Positions 11,401-23,231 of a stretch of 64,000 bases of DNA are shown here, one piece after another. Each line of letters starts with the position of its first letter. Positions within the stretch are counted from its first letter, which is position 1. This stretch comes from Astropecten irregularis (lineage: Eukaryota > Echinodermata > Asteroidea > Paxillosida > Astropectinidae), in NCBI GenBank assembly GCA_963971285.1, contig OZ020250.1, positions 13,128,499 through 13,192,498 of the forward strand, given 5' to 3'. The notes below the pieces were generated by a model. The model was not told the DNA's origin. It ran no database searches and worked only from the letters and a program-made list of their open reading frames with translations. A program made the position numbers and the translations under genes.

Positions 11401-14400
11401 TACAGTGAAATGCCTGAAATGATGTATCTATCAAGAAAAGAGTACAACCAAAGACAAAAAAAAAACAGTTGTGTGAATAGATTTGAAAATACCGCGGGCG
11501 TTTTTCACTGTTTTCTCAAAAACACCATATGGGACCGTAATTTTGTGCCCATGAAATCTGCATTTCTTCGACAAAAAAGTATGAAGTTACCTTTAAAAGT
11601 TGTAATTAAAGGTAATATCATACTTTGCTTTTTGTGAAAGAAATGCAAATTCATGTGCAAACATATCAAGGAAGATACTGTAAAGTCTTTTCTCTTTTAT
11701 TTTTGATCTTTAAAAGATCAAAAATAATGTTGTCACTGGTTTTACTCTTGTCTGGATAAATACAGCATTTCAGGAAGAAAAAACTTAACAGTATGTTTCT
11801 ACCATCTTTATACATGTACCCGACTACTCTCTAAGTTATAGGTAAATCTGTGAAGATGTCTGTTTTGGTATGCTGCCAAAGTATGCTACTTCCTTTAAGT
11901 GGTATACTTTGTGGCCTACATGACAAACTCTAGGAGTTTACTGCTTTCTACATGGTGGGCACAATGATAAAGCAAGCTTTACACTGCAGACTCGACTGTT
12001 AATTGCTCTCGAGAATGAAAAGGTGTTTAAAAAAAGACTAAGCTCTTTAGCTTTCAGAACCAGCTCTTGTCCAACAAGGGTTCTTCAACCAAGTGCTCCA
12101 TCACACACACTCACACATAAGTGCTGTTCCAAGAAGCTTCTATACTGTATAATAATACCCAGACATGCATGTTATCATTGCATATACTCATCTCCTTCTT
12201 GCTGCAATTTCTTGTGTCCAGTTCACCTGGCCAAAGAAGGCCAGAGAGGCAGTGGACAAGAGGCCGGAGGAGCGGACACAAGAGGACATCCTGCTGATCG
12301 GAGGTCTGATGAGGGGTCTGCATAGCTTCAGGAAGTACACACGAGCACATCAACAGCTTATATGCAGGGTGGTGCGATTCCAGAAGTAAGTTTGATCGTT
12401 AGAAAAGATTATGACCAAAGAAGCGGCTCAACTTTGCTGTTTTCACATTTCTGTCAGTGGCATTTATATTCATTTACGACATTTACATTTTTTATGTCCT
12501 TTTTGTTTCAAGTTATTTTTGAAAAATAACAACAAATTATACTGAAGATAGGGAAGAAAAGTATTTTTTGTCTAAATTTCAAATTAAGATAGATGTTAAA
12601 CACCACTATCTTTTAAAAAATAACATGCATGTTGTCGATTGGAAACCATTTCAATTTAGTGAATAATAGCTTATATATTTTTCCCACTTTCAGAGCTGCA
12701 TGCTCATTCACAGGTTTATTGTCTTATCTGTATGTGAATTAGAATGTCCATGTTTAGGGGACAAAGGTATGATATCACGAAGAATACAGTAATTGTAACC
12801 CAATACATACGATACACAAAAGTTACTATAGGATCGGGAGGGATTTTCCCCTACGATTTGTCATTTATATGCTTTTTAGTCATTTTTTCACAACGTAGGT
12901 GTCCTGTATGCATGAAAAAGGCTTAGTTTTTTTGCAACTCAACAGAACTGATTTTACAAAAAAACATAATGCCTTGTCATTTCAGATTTTATGAATTTTT
13001 ATAAATTGTTGAGATCTTCACCAACATGCACTGAATATACAATTGTAAAAAGCACTGCAGGCATTGTGAAACAAAGGGGAAATATTTCAATATAGGGCTA
13101 CACCCTTTCAAATCTACCAGTACCTTGCACATCATTAATTCTCAGTGCTAATGATTAACAACAACAGCAAGTGCGGCAGATACACAGTTTGAAAGCTGCT
13201 TTGCATTGCTTGATTAAAGTGCATGTCGTCCATACTGTATACTCCCAGATGTTGTTTTTCCCAACCTGTATTACAAATAGGCAATGGACACCCAAGCACA
13301 AATCCATGCCATCAAATGTTATTCTCTCAATTATCAGTGCTTGCAATGAAACATGTTATAGGCCTATAGGGAGCTGCCATTCCTGTGATGATTATGCAGT
13401 TCATATATCCATAGAGCTAGGCTCTATGATATATCATAGCCCTTTTTCCATCCCAGAAAAAGGAGACATAAGAAGCCATTATTGTTAAAAAAGACCGTGA
13501 AATTACCCCAGTCAGTATCAGAAAAGATGCACATACTAGAACATACTAGTAGATATATGAATACGGTTAATGTTCTGAATCATAATTATATTTAATTATG
13601 AATATAATCATGATCATAATTGGAAGTGCAATACCATCACTGCTGGATATGCATTTCAGACATATATTATCAGAATTTCAAAGTTGCTCTATATAAAAAG
13701 AAAGAAAATCTATCCATCTTCTCCACAGACATTATGGTATTTGTAAAAGCAACACACAAACAAAACAATTAATGTGGAATTGTATTGATAATTATCATTG
13801 TATTCAAATTCAAAGGCGAAATTGATAGCTGTCATTGAATTGGTTTGATATCGTTCAACAATTCAGCATAAGGTTTGCGCTCCTTGCAAGTGGTTCACTC
13901 TTAGAAATAAGATGTAATATAAGACTGGATATTTTATCACTGAACAGCCTGGAGCATTCTTCCCTACTTAAAAAAGAATCACAGAAAAAAAGGGAATAAA
14001 ATGAATATCTGATCTAGACATCTTCTGTCAGGATTTATAGTTGTTTGTGTTAATTCATGCATATTTAAACTCAATATCTGTGACCTATGGTTCTTATGAT
14101 ATATGCAAATCAGCAAAACGTTTCCAATATTCACATTATCATTTTTGTGATCAAAATGAATCAGTAAAAAGAAATATGTCCAGAAATCATTTCATTTTTT
14201 TCAAGTTTTGTAATACATGTGCTTTTGCAATGTTTGTTATGACATACCGTGCTCCTGTGAGGAATGAATTGAATTGAATTGACGTTGACTTGAATTGAAT
14301 TAGAATTGAAAATCAGCAATTCTAATGAGTGTCGTCAAACGTTTGCCCACCTTTAGGTATGGCAGGAGGAGGGTGGTTGTACGTAAAGGCCACTTAGGCT

Positions 14401-17400
14401 ATGCCTTCTACTTCATCTTTGCTGGAGCGGCCTGCGTCACTCTCGACGAGGACGAAGAGAGCGCCTTCGTCAAGAAGGAAGTGACTATCCTCAGGAAAGG
14501 AGCATGCTTTGGGGTAGGTTTTCTGGGAATTGGGAATCGGGATGCCTTGGGATGCATAATGAATAGCATTATTTCATCAAACCAGGGGTTGATTTCACCA
14601 AACTCATCATAATTACTATCAAACATAGCACGTATGACGCATTGCAGCCCTACGTAGGATAGGCCCCCTACGATGGGTTATAATGTCCTTCGTTATTTTT
14701 GGGCTTCATGAAATCGACCCCAGGACTTGTATTATTAAATCAAAATATATATTGGTCTAGTATTTATTCTTGTACTGCAATTTCAAGTGTGTTTTAATCT
14801 GCATGTTTTAAGGCAGTGTGACATTTGGGTTGTGCTTTATTTATTTTTATTTTTAGAATTTCTACAACACACTTCATATTCTAAGCATCTTTGATACCCG
14901 ATAGAGGAAAGAACCATGATGGATTATAGTTCAACTACACTGGAGGGGATATTGATGCACTGAATTTCAGTTGCCATGTTAGTTTACTTAATTTCAATAG
15001 TAGTTCTTTCTTAATGTGTCCTTAGTAGAATAATTATAGGGCAAAAAAGAAAAACTTTGGGTCACCAAACAGCTAACTTCTGGCCTGTCCTGTTTTTGTC
15101 CTGTATTTTTGGGGGGCTAGAAGAGCCAATGTTTTTTTTTTTTTTTTTTTTTGGGGGGGGGGGGGGGGCTTAAGGAGCCACTTATTTTTGGGAGCTAGAC
15201 CCTTCTTCTAACACTCGCTTCTGTTGTGTCTTATTAGGAGTCAGATAAGCATGCATGCACCTATAGCCTACACAACACCTTTTTCATGTAATTGGTGCGT
15301 AATAACTTTAAAATTGAATTTGGAGGGGGGGCCTTAGACACAATATTTGGGGATTGGGGGCTGAAGCCCCCCCCCAAAAAAAAAAAAAACCAACCCCCTT
15401 GTGAGAACCACCATGCAATGTGTCAACTGTTGTATTTTGATTGTATAATTCAGGTTTGTGAGGGTTTTTTGGCTGTTGTGTACAATTCTGTCTTTCATAA
15501 TGTCACATAGCCTCATGCTGAGTCTATTTATAGACATATCAGTACAGAGCAAAAGCAAATACAACAGCATACTAAACAGATGTTTGAAAATATTTTGTTA
15601 CTGTTGGAACTTGGAAACAACCAGCTTATGTATTGTTTTCACATGACAATTTGTTGTGAATGTTCATAAGCGTGTATCAAAAGGATTTTATGTTTTGCTT
15701 AACAATTGGCTTGTAAAGACTTGAAATCTGAAAGTCATTGTGTCTAATGTACTGCCTGGAATTCCATTTTTGTTTGTAGATAGAAATATTACGTGATCAC
15801 AATTATTCATTGAACAGGTGTCTCTTTGAAAATCATTTGAAAAATTTCCATGCAGACGTGATGGAAATTTCCTATGTTTGGATGGTTATAGCGTGCATCA
15901 CTACAGGATTTTATGTTGTGCTAAACAATGATTGGCTTGTCAAGGCCAGCCAACCACACCTTTGCTCCGCAATGCATCAAAGGTTCATAAAGTAATGTTC
16001 TACAGGTGCATAGAATAAGAATAGAGGAAATTGTAACATTGTTTTGTCTGGCTAATTCCTACGCGCCATTGAGCAAGAGAGCTCTGCACTTTTTGAACAT
16101 GAACTGGCAGTGGTGCACTATGTAGACACGTCCTCAGGTTATTGGCAAAAAGCATTCCACAATTATTGGCTAGACATTTTAGCAAAGCAAATTACTTTAA
16201 AATCGAATCCTCAATCCAAAAACAGTAGTTACCAAACTGTATTTTGAGGTTAAAGGTAATATCTACTTTGGTTTTTGTCAAAGAGGAAATGCAGAGTCAT
16301 GGGCAAAAATATCAAGGAAGATACAACAACAGTCATTTTGTATGATGTTCAGTACCATGCGGTGCCTACTTTTTGAGAAAACAGTGAAAAACGCCCACAG
16401 TATTTTAAAAATCTTTTCACCATTATTTGTTTACCTTTAAAAGATCAAAATTGTTTTTGGTCGTCGGTTTTACTCTTTTCTGGATAAATACAGCATTTCA
16501 GGCAAAACAATGTTAACAGTATGTTTCTACTATTACCATCTTCAACTCTTTATACCCTGTATGTTATAGATAATCTGTGAAGATTTCTGTTTCTGTATGC
16601 TACCAAAGTTTGACAGCATCTTTAAAGGGGTCATTTTAGCAAAATAATTGCCTCAAAACAATTAGCCCTTTTTTTTTCTTTTTTTTTTTCTATTGGCAGG
16701 AGATTGCCCTGATGAAGGACTCACGGCGTAAGGCCACCATCGTCTGCCTGCAAGACACTGAGTTTCTTGTTGTGGACAGAGACGACTTTTTCGACAAAGG
16801 CCTTCACCAGCACATCCAGGCAGAGTTTGAATACAAGTACAACTTCTTCAGGTTTGTGCCTCCATAATATACCTAACATTGCACTCAAAGTATAGAAGTA
16901 GCCTGTATGCTCATAGGGAGTTTCAGTTTACAAAAAGGAGGCTCAGGCTCAGGCTCCAGCTCTGTCATCCATATGCTGAAAATATAGGCATGTGGTTTTT
17001 CATTGAAGCTGAAGCTTGCACTGTATTATAAAACATGTACTTCCTATTTGAAGGAAATGAACTTTAAAACATCTTAACTCAAAGGGTTGAGTTTAAGATT
17101 GTTGGAATCAATACAAACATATTATGTGTGCAGATGTGCTTAAGACCAGCTGCATGTCCTCAAGGGACAAACAAGCAGTCCATGAATAATTAAACAGCAA
17201 ATAGCTCCAGGCATACAAGCAGCAAACATGAGTGGTAGGGACCGCATCCACAAGAAGAGAGGTAAAATACTGACAAATATCTGACGTTTTTAATGCAGTT
17301 AAAACTTCAGTGGTAGAATATATTGGTGATGTCGCAGAGAAAGATATTAGGCTGGACCTGCTGGAGTATACCAGTTTGAAGAGGAAAACAACTGACATCT

Positions 17401-20400
17401 TCAGAATATGATCGAAGAAGATAATGTTGTGTCTTGTTGTGAATAAATGCTTTTTCAGGAGTGCAAGCCTACCCCTAACCAGATAAAAAAATTTCCATTC
17501 TGTTGAAATAATGGTGCAGCTTTATCTAAAATTCTAAGAACTACTACACTGCGATTCTTGATTGAGGTATGGTGAACAAAGGTGAAAAAAGAACAAATTG
17601 ACTGGAGCGGGATTTGAACCTGCGACCCCAGAATACCGTACCGGTGCTCTTCCAACAGTGAGCTATCCAGCCCCAAGTTGGTGGTGTCCCAAATTGTCTT
17701 TGTTTGATTTCCTTGTGGTTATTTGATGATTAACTTTCTTTCTTTCGTCTTGTGGATCTCTGTGTACATACAGGAGATTGGAATTGTTTTCAAGTTGGCC
17801 TGATGACAAGCTTGAGGAGGTCAGTGACATGGCACGCATTGAGGAGTACAATCATGACTCAGTGATCGTCAAGGACTCAAGGGAGATGCACTGGCTTCTC
17901 TTCATTACAAAGGTACTGACGGACAGTTGTTAATCATTCCTTGTGAGAAATAAGAATATTTTGACAATCAGATCCCTCCAAAAGTGTCAATAAAAATGTT
18001 AGCAATCACATCAACTTTACTGGTTTTTAATTCTGATTGCTACACAGGTATGCCCTCTCAACACATTTTTGGGGTAGAATCACTCAAAGCCATAGTACAT
18101 GTATTATGTAATGCTATTAATACTGTACTAAAATCATTTTTATTGTGATGTTCCTAACAGTCCCTAATTTTTAAGTTCATTGGGCACAGAAAGTTACATA
18201 CATGTACTTAAAGGTAGTATCATACTTTGGTTTTTATCAAAGAAATACAGATTCATGGGCAAAAATATCAAGACAGATACAGTAACAGTCATCTGTGAAA
18301 ATTTCAGCCCCATACGGTGCCCACTTTTTGAGAAAACGGTGAAAAACAGCCACAGTATTTCTTAAGTCTTTTCTCTTTTATTTTTGATCTTTTAAAAGAT
18401 CAAAAAGATTTTCGGTCGTTGTTTTACTAATTTCTGGATAAATACACCATTTCAGGCAGAAAATTTTAACGGTATGTTTCTTCCACCACCATCTTCAATA
18501 ACTGGAAGTTATATGCAAATTTGTGAACATTTCTGTTTTGGTTTCTTACCGAAAGTATGATACTACCTTTAATCAATTTCAATTCAACATTATAGCAAAA
18601 GTGAGCAAAGTTTCAGCCACAACTGGAAACTGAAGGCACAAACTTAATACTGATTTTCCAGAGTCACCATTTGAAGTCATTGTCTAATTCACGATTTGGA
18701 AAAAACTGTCATCACTGTTTCTAAATCTGCACCAATCTGCAATCAGGAGGGTAACTGGTTTTTGTATAGCAACAGCATGATTTTAATTGTGTTCCAACTA
18801 AATCATATTGGTAACAACTGGAACACTCTATTTACTCTCCAAAAGGGTCGCTGCGACGTACTTAAGCTTGTGGATCTCGCCAAGGTCTATGCAGCCAGGA
18901 ACGAGGATGAAAACGACCCGCGAGGTCAAAAGAAGCATGGCGGAGCGCCCTCGCTGCTCAGTGGTGATTATCCACTGAGCCTTCTGCCTGAGGGTCATAG
19001 GAGCCCATTTCCCTGGTTGACACCCCACAAGCTACCAGTCAATGGCAGACCTAAAACCACAGGTAAACACTTGACTTCCTTTCTTAAGCCATGTCCCAAT
19101 TCTCTGGCTGTGACCGCAAATAACACATAAGTCTATGGAAATGGCTGCAGTCACTGGCTAGTGGCTGCCATAGGGTACATGCATAATTTGAAGCTGCAAC
19201 CAGAAAATTGGGACACGGCCTTTTTTGGTGACAGTCACATCTCTTTCTTTCCTTCTTGAGGGTGGCCATTGAAATCAGACGAGTCAAAGCATTTGAGCAA
19301 ATTTAAAAGTACCGGTAAGGTTAATCCAATACCGATGTAGTGAAACACCTTGTATACATGTATTCACCTAATAATATTTACCAAGTATGACAAATTAAAA
19401 AAAATCACTGATGGTTTGGGCTCCAGCTCCGCGTCTATTTCATGAATTCATTCTAAACTAACGAGTATCAAAGTATCAAAGTAGAGATTTTTGGCTGCGG
19501 TTTGGTAGTAGATTCTTTGGTTTGAAACGAAAACAGAGCTTCAGCTTACATTTTCAACCTATATTTTCTGCATATAGATTACAGAGACAAAGCCGGGGCC
19601 TGAGCTGGAGCTGAGCTTTGAGAAAGGCTCCTTGTTTCCAGTGCAGATGGCCTTCCAGTTCAGCCATAGAGCTATTAACAGGGGTTGACTTTGCGAATCT
19701 GAATTTGAATAGTTGGCAGGTGTAGCAGTCAATCATACAGAAATGACAAAAGCAGCATTGCAGAACAACTTCCGATATCATTCATAAATAAAAAACATAC
19801 TTTTGTCTAATCTAGTTACATTTAAAGATGGCACAGGGTGACAGTTGTGACATCAAAACTGTAAAAAAGATAAACCCTTAGTGGAGAGGGCTTTGAAGCT
19901 ACTCAAGCAAGCTTGACCGTAAACACCTGTCCCACTACTTAGACCCTTTTCGAAATGGAGGCTCCGGCTCAAACTCTGGCTCCGTCATCCATATTCTGAA
20001 AAAATAGGTTGTGGTTTTTCATTGAAGCTGAAGCTATTTTCTTTTTCAAACCAGAGAATATGCTTCCGAACCACAGCCAAAAGCCTCTATTTTGATACCC
20101 GTTATTTTAGAATGGATTCACAAAATGGTGCCAGAGCCTGAGCCTCCATTTCGAAAAGGACCCTAGACAGTAACAAGGCTTGGAGGTTAGATTCTTGCAT
20201 CACATTTTGCCTCCGTATGAACAGGGCTTGATTTCACGAAAGGCTAAGACAGTTCGCAACAAGCGTATCAATCTTAATTGCTAAGCAAAGTGTGATATCA
20301 CAATACTAGCTGCTATGGAAACATGAACAACTCATCTAAGAGATGAATTGCAAATCTTTGTGAAATCGACCACAGGTCAGATACACTGCAAGTCCAGGGA

Positions 20401-23231
20401 GAAGATGGAGGCCGACTCGGAGCCCAGTCATCCAAGGAGTAAGAGTGCCAGCGTGAGATACACAGAGGATACATGCGATTCAGACATACCGTCCGAATCT
20501 TCCTCAAGAATGACGATGATGACCAGCAGTATGTCAATGCACAAACGCAGGTGAGCTGGACAACCATAAGGACAATACAAGGGAACCTTTCATGACGTCA
20601 GGAGCCTATTTCACTAACGCTTTGCGATCATTGCTTAAGCCCAAATCCATCGCTAAACGGAAAAATGCTACATAAAGTAGCGATCAATGGATTTGGGCTT
20701 TAGTGATGATCGCAAAGCATTAGCGAAATCGACCCCTGGGCCAAATATTAATTAGGGAGCTTTGCATTTTCACGTTGACTATGTCAACCGATATGCGATT
20801 ATGTTTTTTCGTGTCTTTGTGTATCCGTCAAGTCGTCACCAACGTTGGCTGAATGAGTCGAGGACGTACAAACTACGGTTTTGACGTTCAGCATGACGTT
20901 CTCGCATTATGTGGTCAACGACGTTCACACCAATCTAAAGCTCTATGATATTGCACTGTAGACTGATGAGGTGTAGCTAGGATTTTGTAAGTGGAGAGCG
21001 AGGGGGGAAGGAGGGCACATGGGGATTATTGGCTTCAGATGGGGGGTGTGGGGGAGCACCAGCTTTCTATGGTGCGTTGAGTCGTACATTTGTGAAGACT
21101 TCCATTTACCTCTACCAATGAACAGTGTATGATCATTGTGCATATTTTCTCTTCAACAAAGCCAAGCCTGTGTCATTAAGTACAGCACACTGGCCAGGGC
21201 ACAACGTTCCTTTTCCAAACCCTACAATTTAAAAGACTGTCAGTTTACAGTGCCAGTACAGACATTATCATCTGTGCCTCCCCAAAAACCTGAAATCTGC
21301 CTGAAACCAGTCTGGAATCTTCTCTCCTTGTTTCATCCTCAGGTCATCTGATCCGGGCACCCCTCTGAAGCTTCCTGATCACATCAGTCTGGGGATTGCC
21401 ACCATGAAAGGTAATGGCGTGGAGGCAGGCGTGTACATTAAAGTCGACTCACTCAGGCCGGGCCAGTGCTTCGTAAGTACCCCTTTTCTGGAGTTATAAT
21501 GTTACAGACTTCAAAGGGAACAATTTCTTGCAGGTGACAGGCACACAAATAAACTGGCTAAGCATGGAAATTTCATTCCATTCACCAGCAAAAATTCCAT
21601 ATGATTTTCATGCTAAGCAACAAAAGAAGAAGCTAAATATGACAACTTAATCAACTTCTCATAAAAGTATTTATTAACTTATTTTAAAGCCATTTCCCCT
21701 GTAGTAAATTACTTTCTACATTAAACAAAAAAAAGGTTTTCAATTTTGATGAAGTTAAAATTGTCCCCCCAAAAATGGCTTTACAAGAAGGTAGTATTTA
21801 AAGAGAAACCCTATCATTAATATCATTAAGTGTATCAATATTTATTTTCAATCTAGGGTTTTTCAAATCTCATTTTTATGTCATAGAACTGATAGCAATT
21901 ATTAGAAAAATACTTAATTGGAGGAAACCTTTTAAAGTTTCTTGACATAATGAACAGAAGAAGACTAGTTAGATGAATCTTGGAGTTGGCATTCTTGTAT
22001 AATTATTTCCTCCTCAGGGTATTGAGGGGATCTCAGGGATGATGCCTCAGTATTCCCTCCTGAGCCTCGGCTGTGAGATCGTCCGCGTCTCCCTCTCAAA
22101 ATTCCGTGAGTATGCCTGTGAGAAGACCCTGGACCGGGTCCAGACTCTGATTCCGACCTATCCCAGTGACCACTTCCTCTGGAACAGCTTTCTCAAGCAG
22201 AACCGCTGGACCAACTTCAAGAACGGTGTGGTGCGGGACGTGATGGACGAGGCCCAGGCACAGAGCGTGCCCAATACGTTTGCCAAGGACTTGCGCTCGT
22301 CAAACAACCAAAACAGACAGAGGCGTGTCAGTCTTGGCAGCAGCTTCAACAGCAACATGATGCCTCGTATTTCAAACATAACGCATGCTTGGACCGATGA
22401 TAAGAGTTCAAGGAGTAAGAGCAGAGGTAAGTGATGGAGTCTCAGATGAGTAAGACTTCAGGGCTATGCATGGTGGAAGGATGGGTAGTTAAGGCTTTTG
22501 GTCGCAACTTGTTATAATTATCTCTCATCTGAGTTGTGGGGTTTCTAGAAAGAACCAGACATTCCTGCTCCTATGCTCTGGTCATCTTCAGGAGAATTTT
22601 CAACCATCAGAATTGTCAAACTCAATAAGACTATGAATTCAGACTGTCTGATAATCATTTTTTGGCCATCAACAGGTTTACAATATCCAATCCTCGCAAA
22701 ATCATCACTGGCAGATCATTTAAAGACCCTCTTTTTGCCCTAACATTTGCAAAAGCGCAGACAACACAACTTGCAGGATCCACAGAAAAAAAAGTTGACT
22801 TTTTCTTTCTGAGAATCAATTTTTCAAAAGCCTTATATTCATATTATGATTATGGAATATTGGTACCAAATGATGCCACAGAAACGTATTTCAACTCATT
22901 ATTAGCACAACTTTGTTTCCACTTGCTGTCTGTAGATGGAGCGAGTTCAAGGTCCAGTTATACTTCCAGCCGTCCCAATTCTTGCCAGCATCATCCAAGT
23001 CGTCCCGCGACCTCCACCAGACACAACGCTCGCAGCGAACGCCTGACGGCTCTCATTGCTGACCAGTACACAGTACGTGCCCCAACTGCACAGGCCAACA
23101 ACACGCCTAGGATACCGACAGCCCGAATGACGCCTGCGGCCACCAGGATCCACAGAATCCCAGAGATGGACAAAATCCTGAAGCCAACTTATACTGGTAG
23201 CAGTGGCTGGCGTACGCTAGCCAAGTCATAG
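5419..23231 (+). CDS. CNBD2: Cyclic nucleotide-binding domain protein, CNBD2-like (11 exons)
   Basis: Exons: 5419-5814, 10475-10693, 12222-12385, 14357-14513, 16700-16851, 17774-17912, 18846-19062, 20376-20550, 21343-21472, 22018-22426, 22936-23231. All junctions are GT-AG and in frame, giving 817 aa. Residues 1-132 are Ser/Pro-rich then acidic and disordered. A first cNMP-binding domain spans about 245-350; its phosphate-binding cassette (FGEIALMKDSRRKATI, about 311-326) keeps the Glu and Arg that contact cyclic phosphate, so ligand binding is plausible. A second domain starts near 370, is interrupted by a roughly 120-residue Ser/Pro-rich insert (exons 7-9), and resumes about 548-640; its cassette is degenerate (CFGIEGISGM). 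Vertebrate CNBD2 is linked to cAMP binding and sperm function; that role here is inference. The protein is longer than human CNBD2 mainly through the N-terminus, the insert and a Ser/Arg-rich tail. The ATG at 5419 has a good Kozak context, but an in-frame ATG at 5359 and an upstream alternative exon leave the start uncertain. Confidence 0.88.
6060..6215 (+). repeat. Degenerate minisatellite related to the 38.8 kb array
   Basis: Repeated variants of TGCCTTGGTGTCCCTGGTC with a period of about 21 bp. It lies in the first intron of the CNBD2-like gene. Confidence 0.6.
8041..8402 (+). mobile_element. Hybrid MITE (family A left end, subfamily B right end)
   Basis: Begins TTTAAAGGTGCTATCATACT (A type) but ends GTGACCGTTATCAATCATGT, the inverted B-type terminus. 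Internal pieces match both subfamilies, suggesting recombination or a chimaeric founder. Confidence 0.7.
9365..9490 (-). mobile_element. Retroelement fragment with hammerhead-like core
   Basis: On the minus strand it reads TTCTGATGAAGATCCTGCTA, GGATCGAAACGCGTC, AGGCCC. CTGATGA, a GATCC/GGATC stem and GAAAC are arranged as in hammerhead ribozymes, but an extra A precedes stem II. Diverged copies are at 2820, 46380 and 51725. Confidence 0.5.
9540..9760 (+). mobile_element. tRNA-derived SINE
   Basis: The tRNA-like part at about 9666-9738 has A-box-like GATAACTCAGTCGGTAGAGC and B-box-like GGTTCCAATCA. The flanks (TTTCATGGCTCCTGACTGCC, CACTTTTCAATGACTTGAAG) match copies at 35540 and 55040. The anticodon arm is not a good tRNA fold, so this is not called a functional tRNA. 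Confidence 0.7.
9956..10409 (+). mobile_element. MITE subfamily B, nested or rearranged copy
   Basis: Starts AAGGTATAATACATGATTGG and ends GTTACCAATCATGTACTATA. Between about 10203 and 10400 a second inverted half-copy forms a hairpin around the ATTTTAACGG segment. It ends only about 65 bp before exon 2 of the CNBD2-like gene. Confidence 0.75.
10990..11332 (+). mobile_element. MITE family A copy
   Basis: Starts TTTAAAGGTAATTTCATACT and includes ATATCAAAAAGATACAATAA and TCGGTATGCTACC near the right end. First of three adjacent copies. Confidence 0.75.
11338..11601 (-). mobile_element. MITE family A copy, inverted and truncated
   Basis: Starts TTATACCAAAACAGAAATCT and ends AAGTATGAAGTTACCTTTAA. 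It is head-to-head with the copy to its left. Confidence 0.75.
11606..11899 (+). mobile_element. MITE family A copy
   Basis: Starts ATTAAAGGTAATATCATACT, carries GATCTTTAAAAGATCAAAA, and ends AAAGTATGCTACTTCCTTTA. Third member of the cluster. Confidence 0.75.
12386..14356 (+). other. Intron 3 of the CNBD2-like gene, no element recognised
   Basis: AT-rich sequence. A small AT palindrome lies near 13575-13620. No known repeat family of this window and no coding exon was seen. Confidence 0.5.
14585..14724 (+). mobile_element. Short hairpin MITE, 'GATTTCACCAAACTC' family
   Basis: Starts TTGATTTCACCAAACTCATC and ends GGGCTTCATGAAATCGACCC. It lies 70 bp after the donor of exon 4. Confidence 0.75.
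15129..15390. repeat. Paired homopolymer runs (T then G; C then A)
   Basis: A run of about 22 T is followed by about 17 G near 15129-15168. A run of about 10 C followed by about 14 A lies near 15369-15390. The two are inverted relative to each other. Exact lengths are assembly-sensitive. Confidence 0.6.
16249..16625 (+). mobile_element. MITE family A copy
   Basis: Starts GTTAAAGGTAATATCTACTT and ends CTACCAAAGTTTGACAGCAT then CTTTAAAG. It ends about 75 bp before exon 5. Confidence 0.75.
16930..17045 (+). mobile_element. Fragment of the 'GGCTCAGGCTCC' palindromic family
   Basis: GAGGCTCAGGCTCAGGCTCC is followed by CTGTCATCCATATGCTGAAA and TTTTTCATTGAAGCTGAAGC, as in fuller copies at 19950 and 39500. 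Confidence 0.65.
17590..17760 (-). mobile_element. tRNA-derived SINE, minus orientation
   Basis: GACTGGAGCGGGATTTGAAC and AGTGAGCTATCCAGCCCC are the inverted B-box and A-box regions of the same SINE as at 35703. It ends just before exon 6. Confidence 0.7.
18209..18571 (+). mobile_element. MITE family A, well-preserved copy
   Basis: CTTAAAGGTAGTATCATACT at the left and AAAGTATGATACTACCTTTA then A at the right; the flanks are TTAA on both sides. The internal palindrome GATCTTTTAAAAGATCA is intact. Best copy for a consensus. Confidence 0.85.
19088..19220 (+). mobile_element. Short palindromic MITE beside exon 7
   Basis: GCCATGTCCCAATTCTCTGG pairs with CCAGAAAATTGGGACACGGC. It is about 133 bp and begins 26 bp after the exon 7 donor. 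Confidence 0.7.
19410..19640 (-). mobile_element. Fragment of the 'GGCTCAGGCTCC' palindromic family
   Basis: Contains GGCTCCAGCTCCGCG, TTTGGCTGCGGTTTGGTAGT and GAGCCTGAGC-like segments that match the right half of copies at 19950 and 54705. Confidence 0.55.
19950..20163 (+). mobile_element. Palindromic MITE, 'GGCTCAGGCTCC' family
   Basis: CGAAATGGAGGCTCCGGCTC at the left pairs with GAGCCTCCATTTCG at the right. Inside are GTCATCCATATTCTGAAAAA and AACCACAGCCAAAAGCCTCT. Confidence 0.75.
20224..20374 (+). mobile_element. Hairpin MITE ending at the exon 8 acceptor
   Basis: Starts GGGCTTGATTTCACGAAAGG and ends TTTGTGAAATCGACCACAG, where the final AG is the splice acceptor of exon 8 (20376). The related copy at 60473 ends with the AAATCAACCCC form. 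The acceptor thus coincides with the element terminus. Confidence 0.75.
20612..20741 (+). mobile_element. Hairpin MITE, 'CACTAACGCTTTGCGATCA' family
   Basis: TTTCACTAACGCTTTGCGAT pairs with ATCGCAAAGCATTAGCGAAA. A second inner pair CCCAAATCCATCGCT is also seen. A matching copy lies at 54177. Confidence 0.8.
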
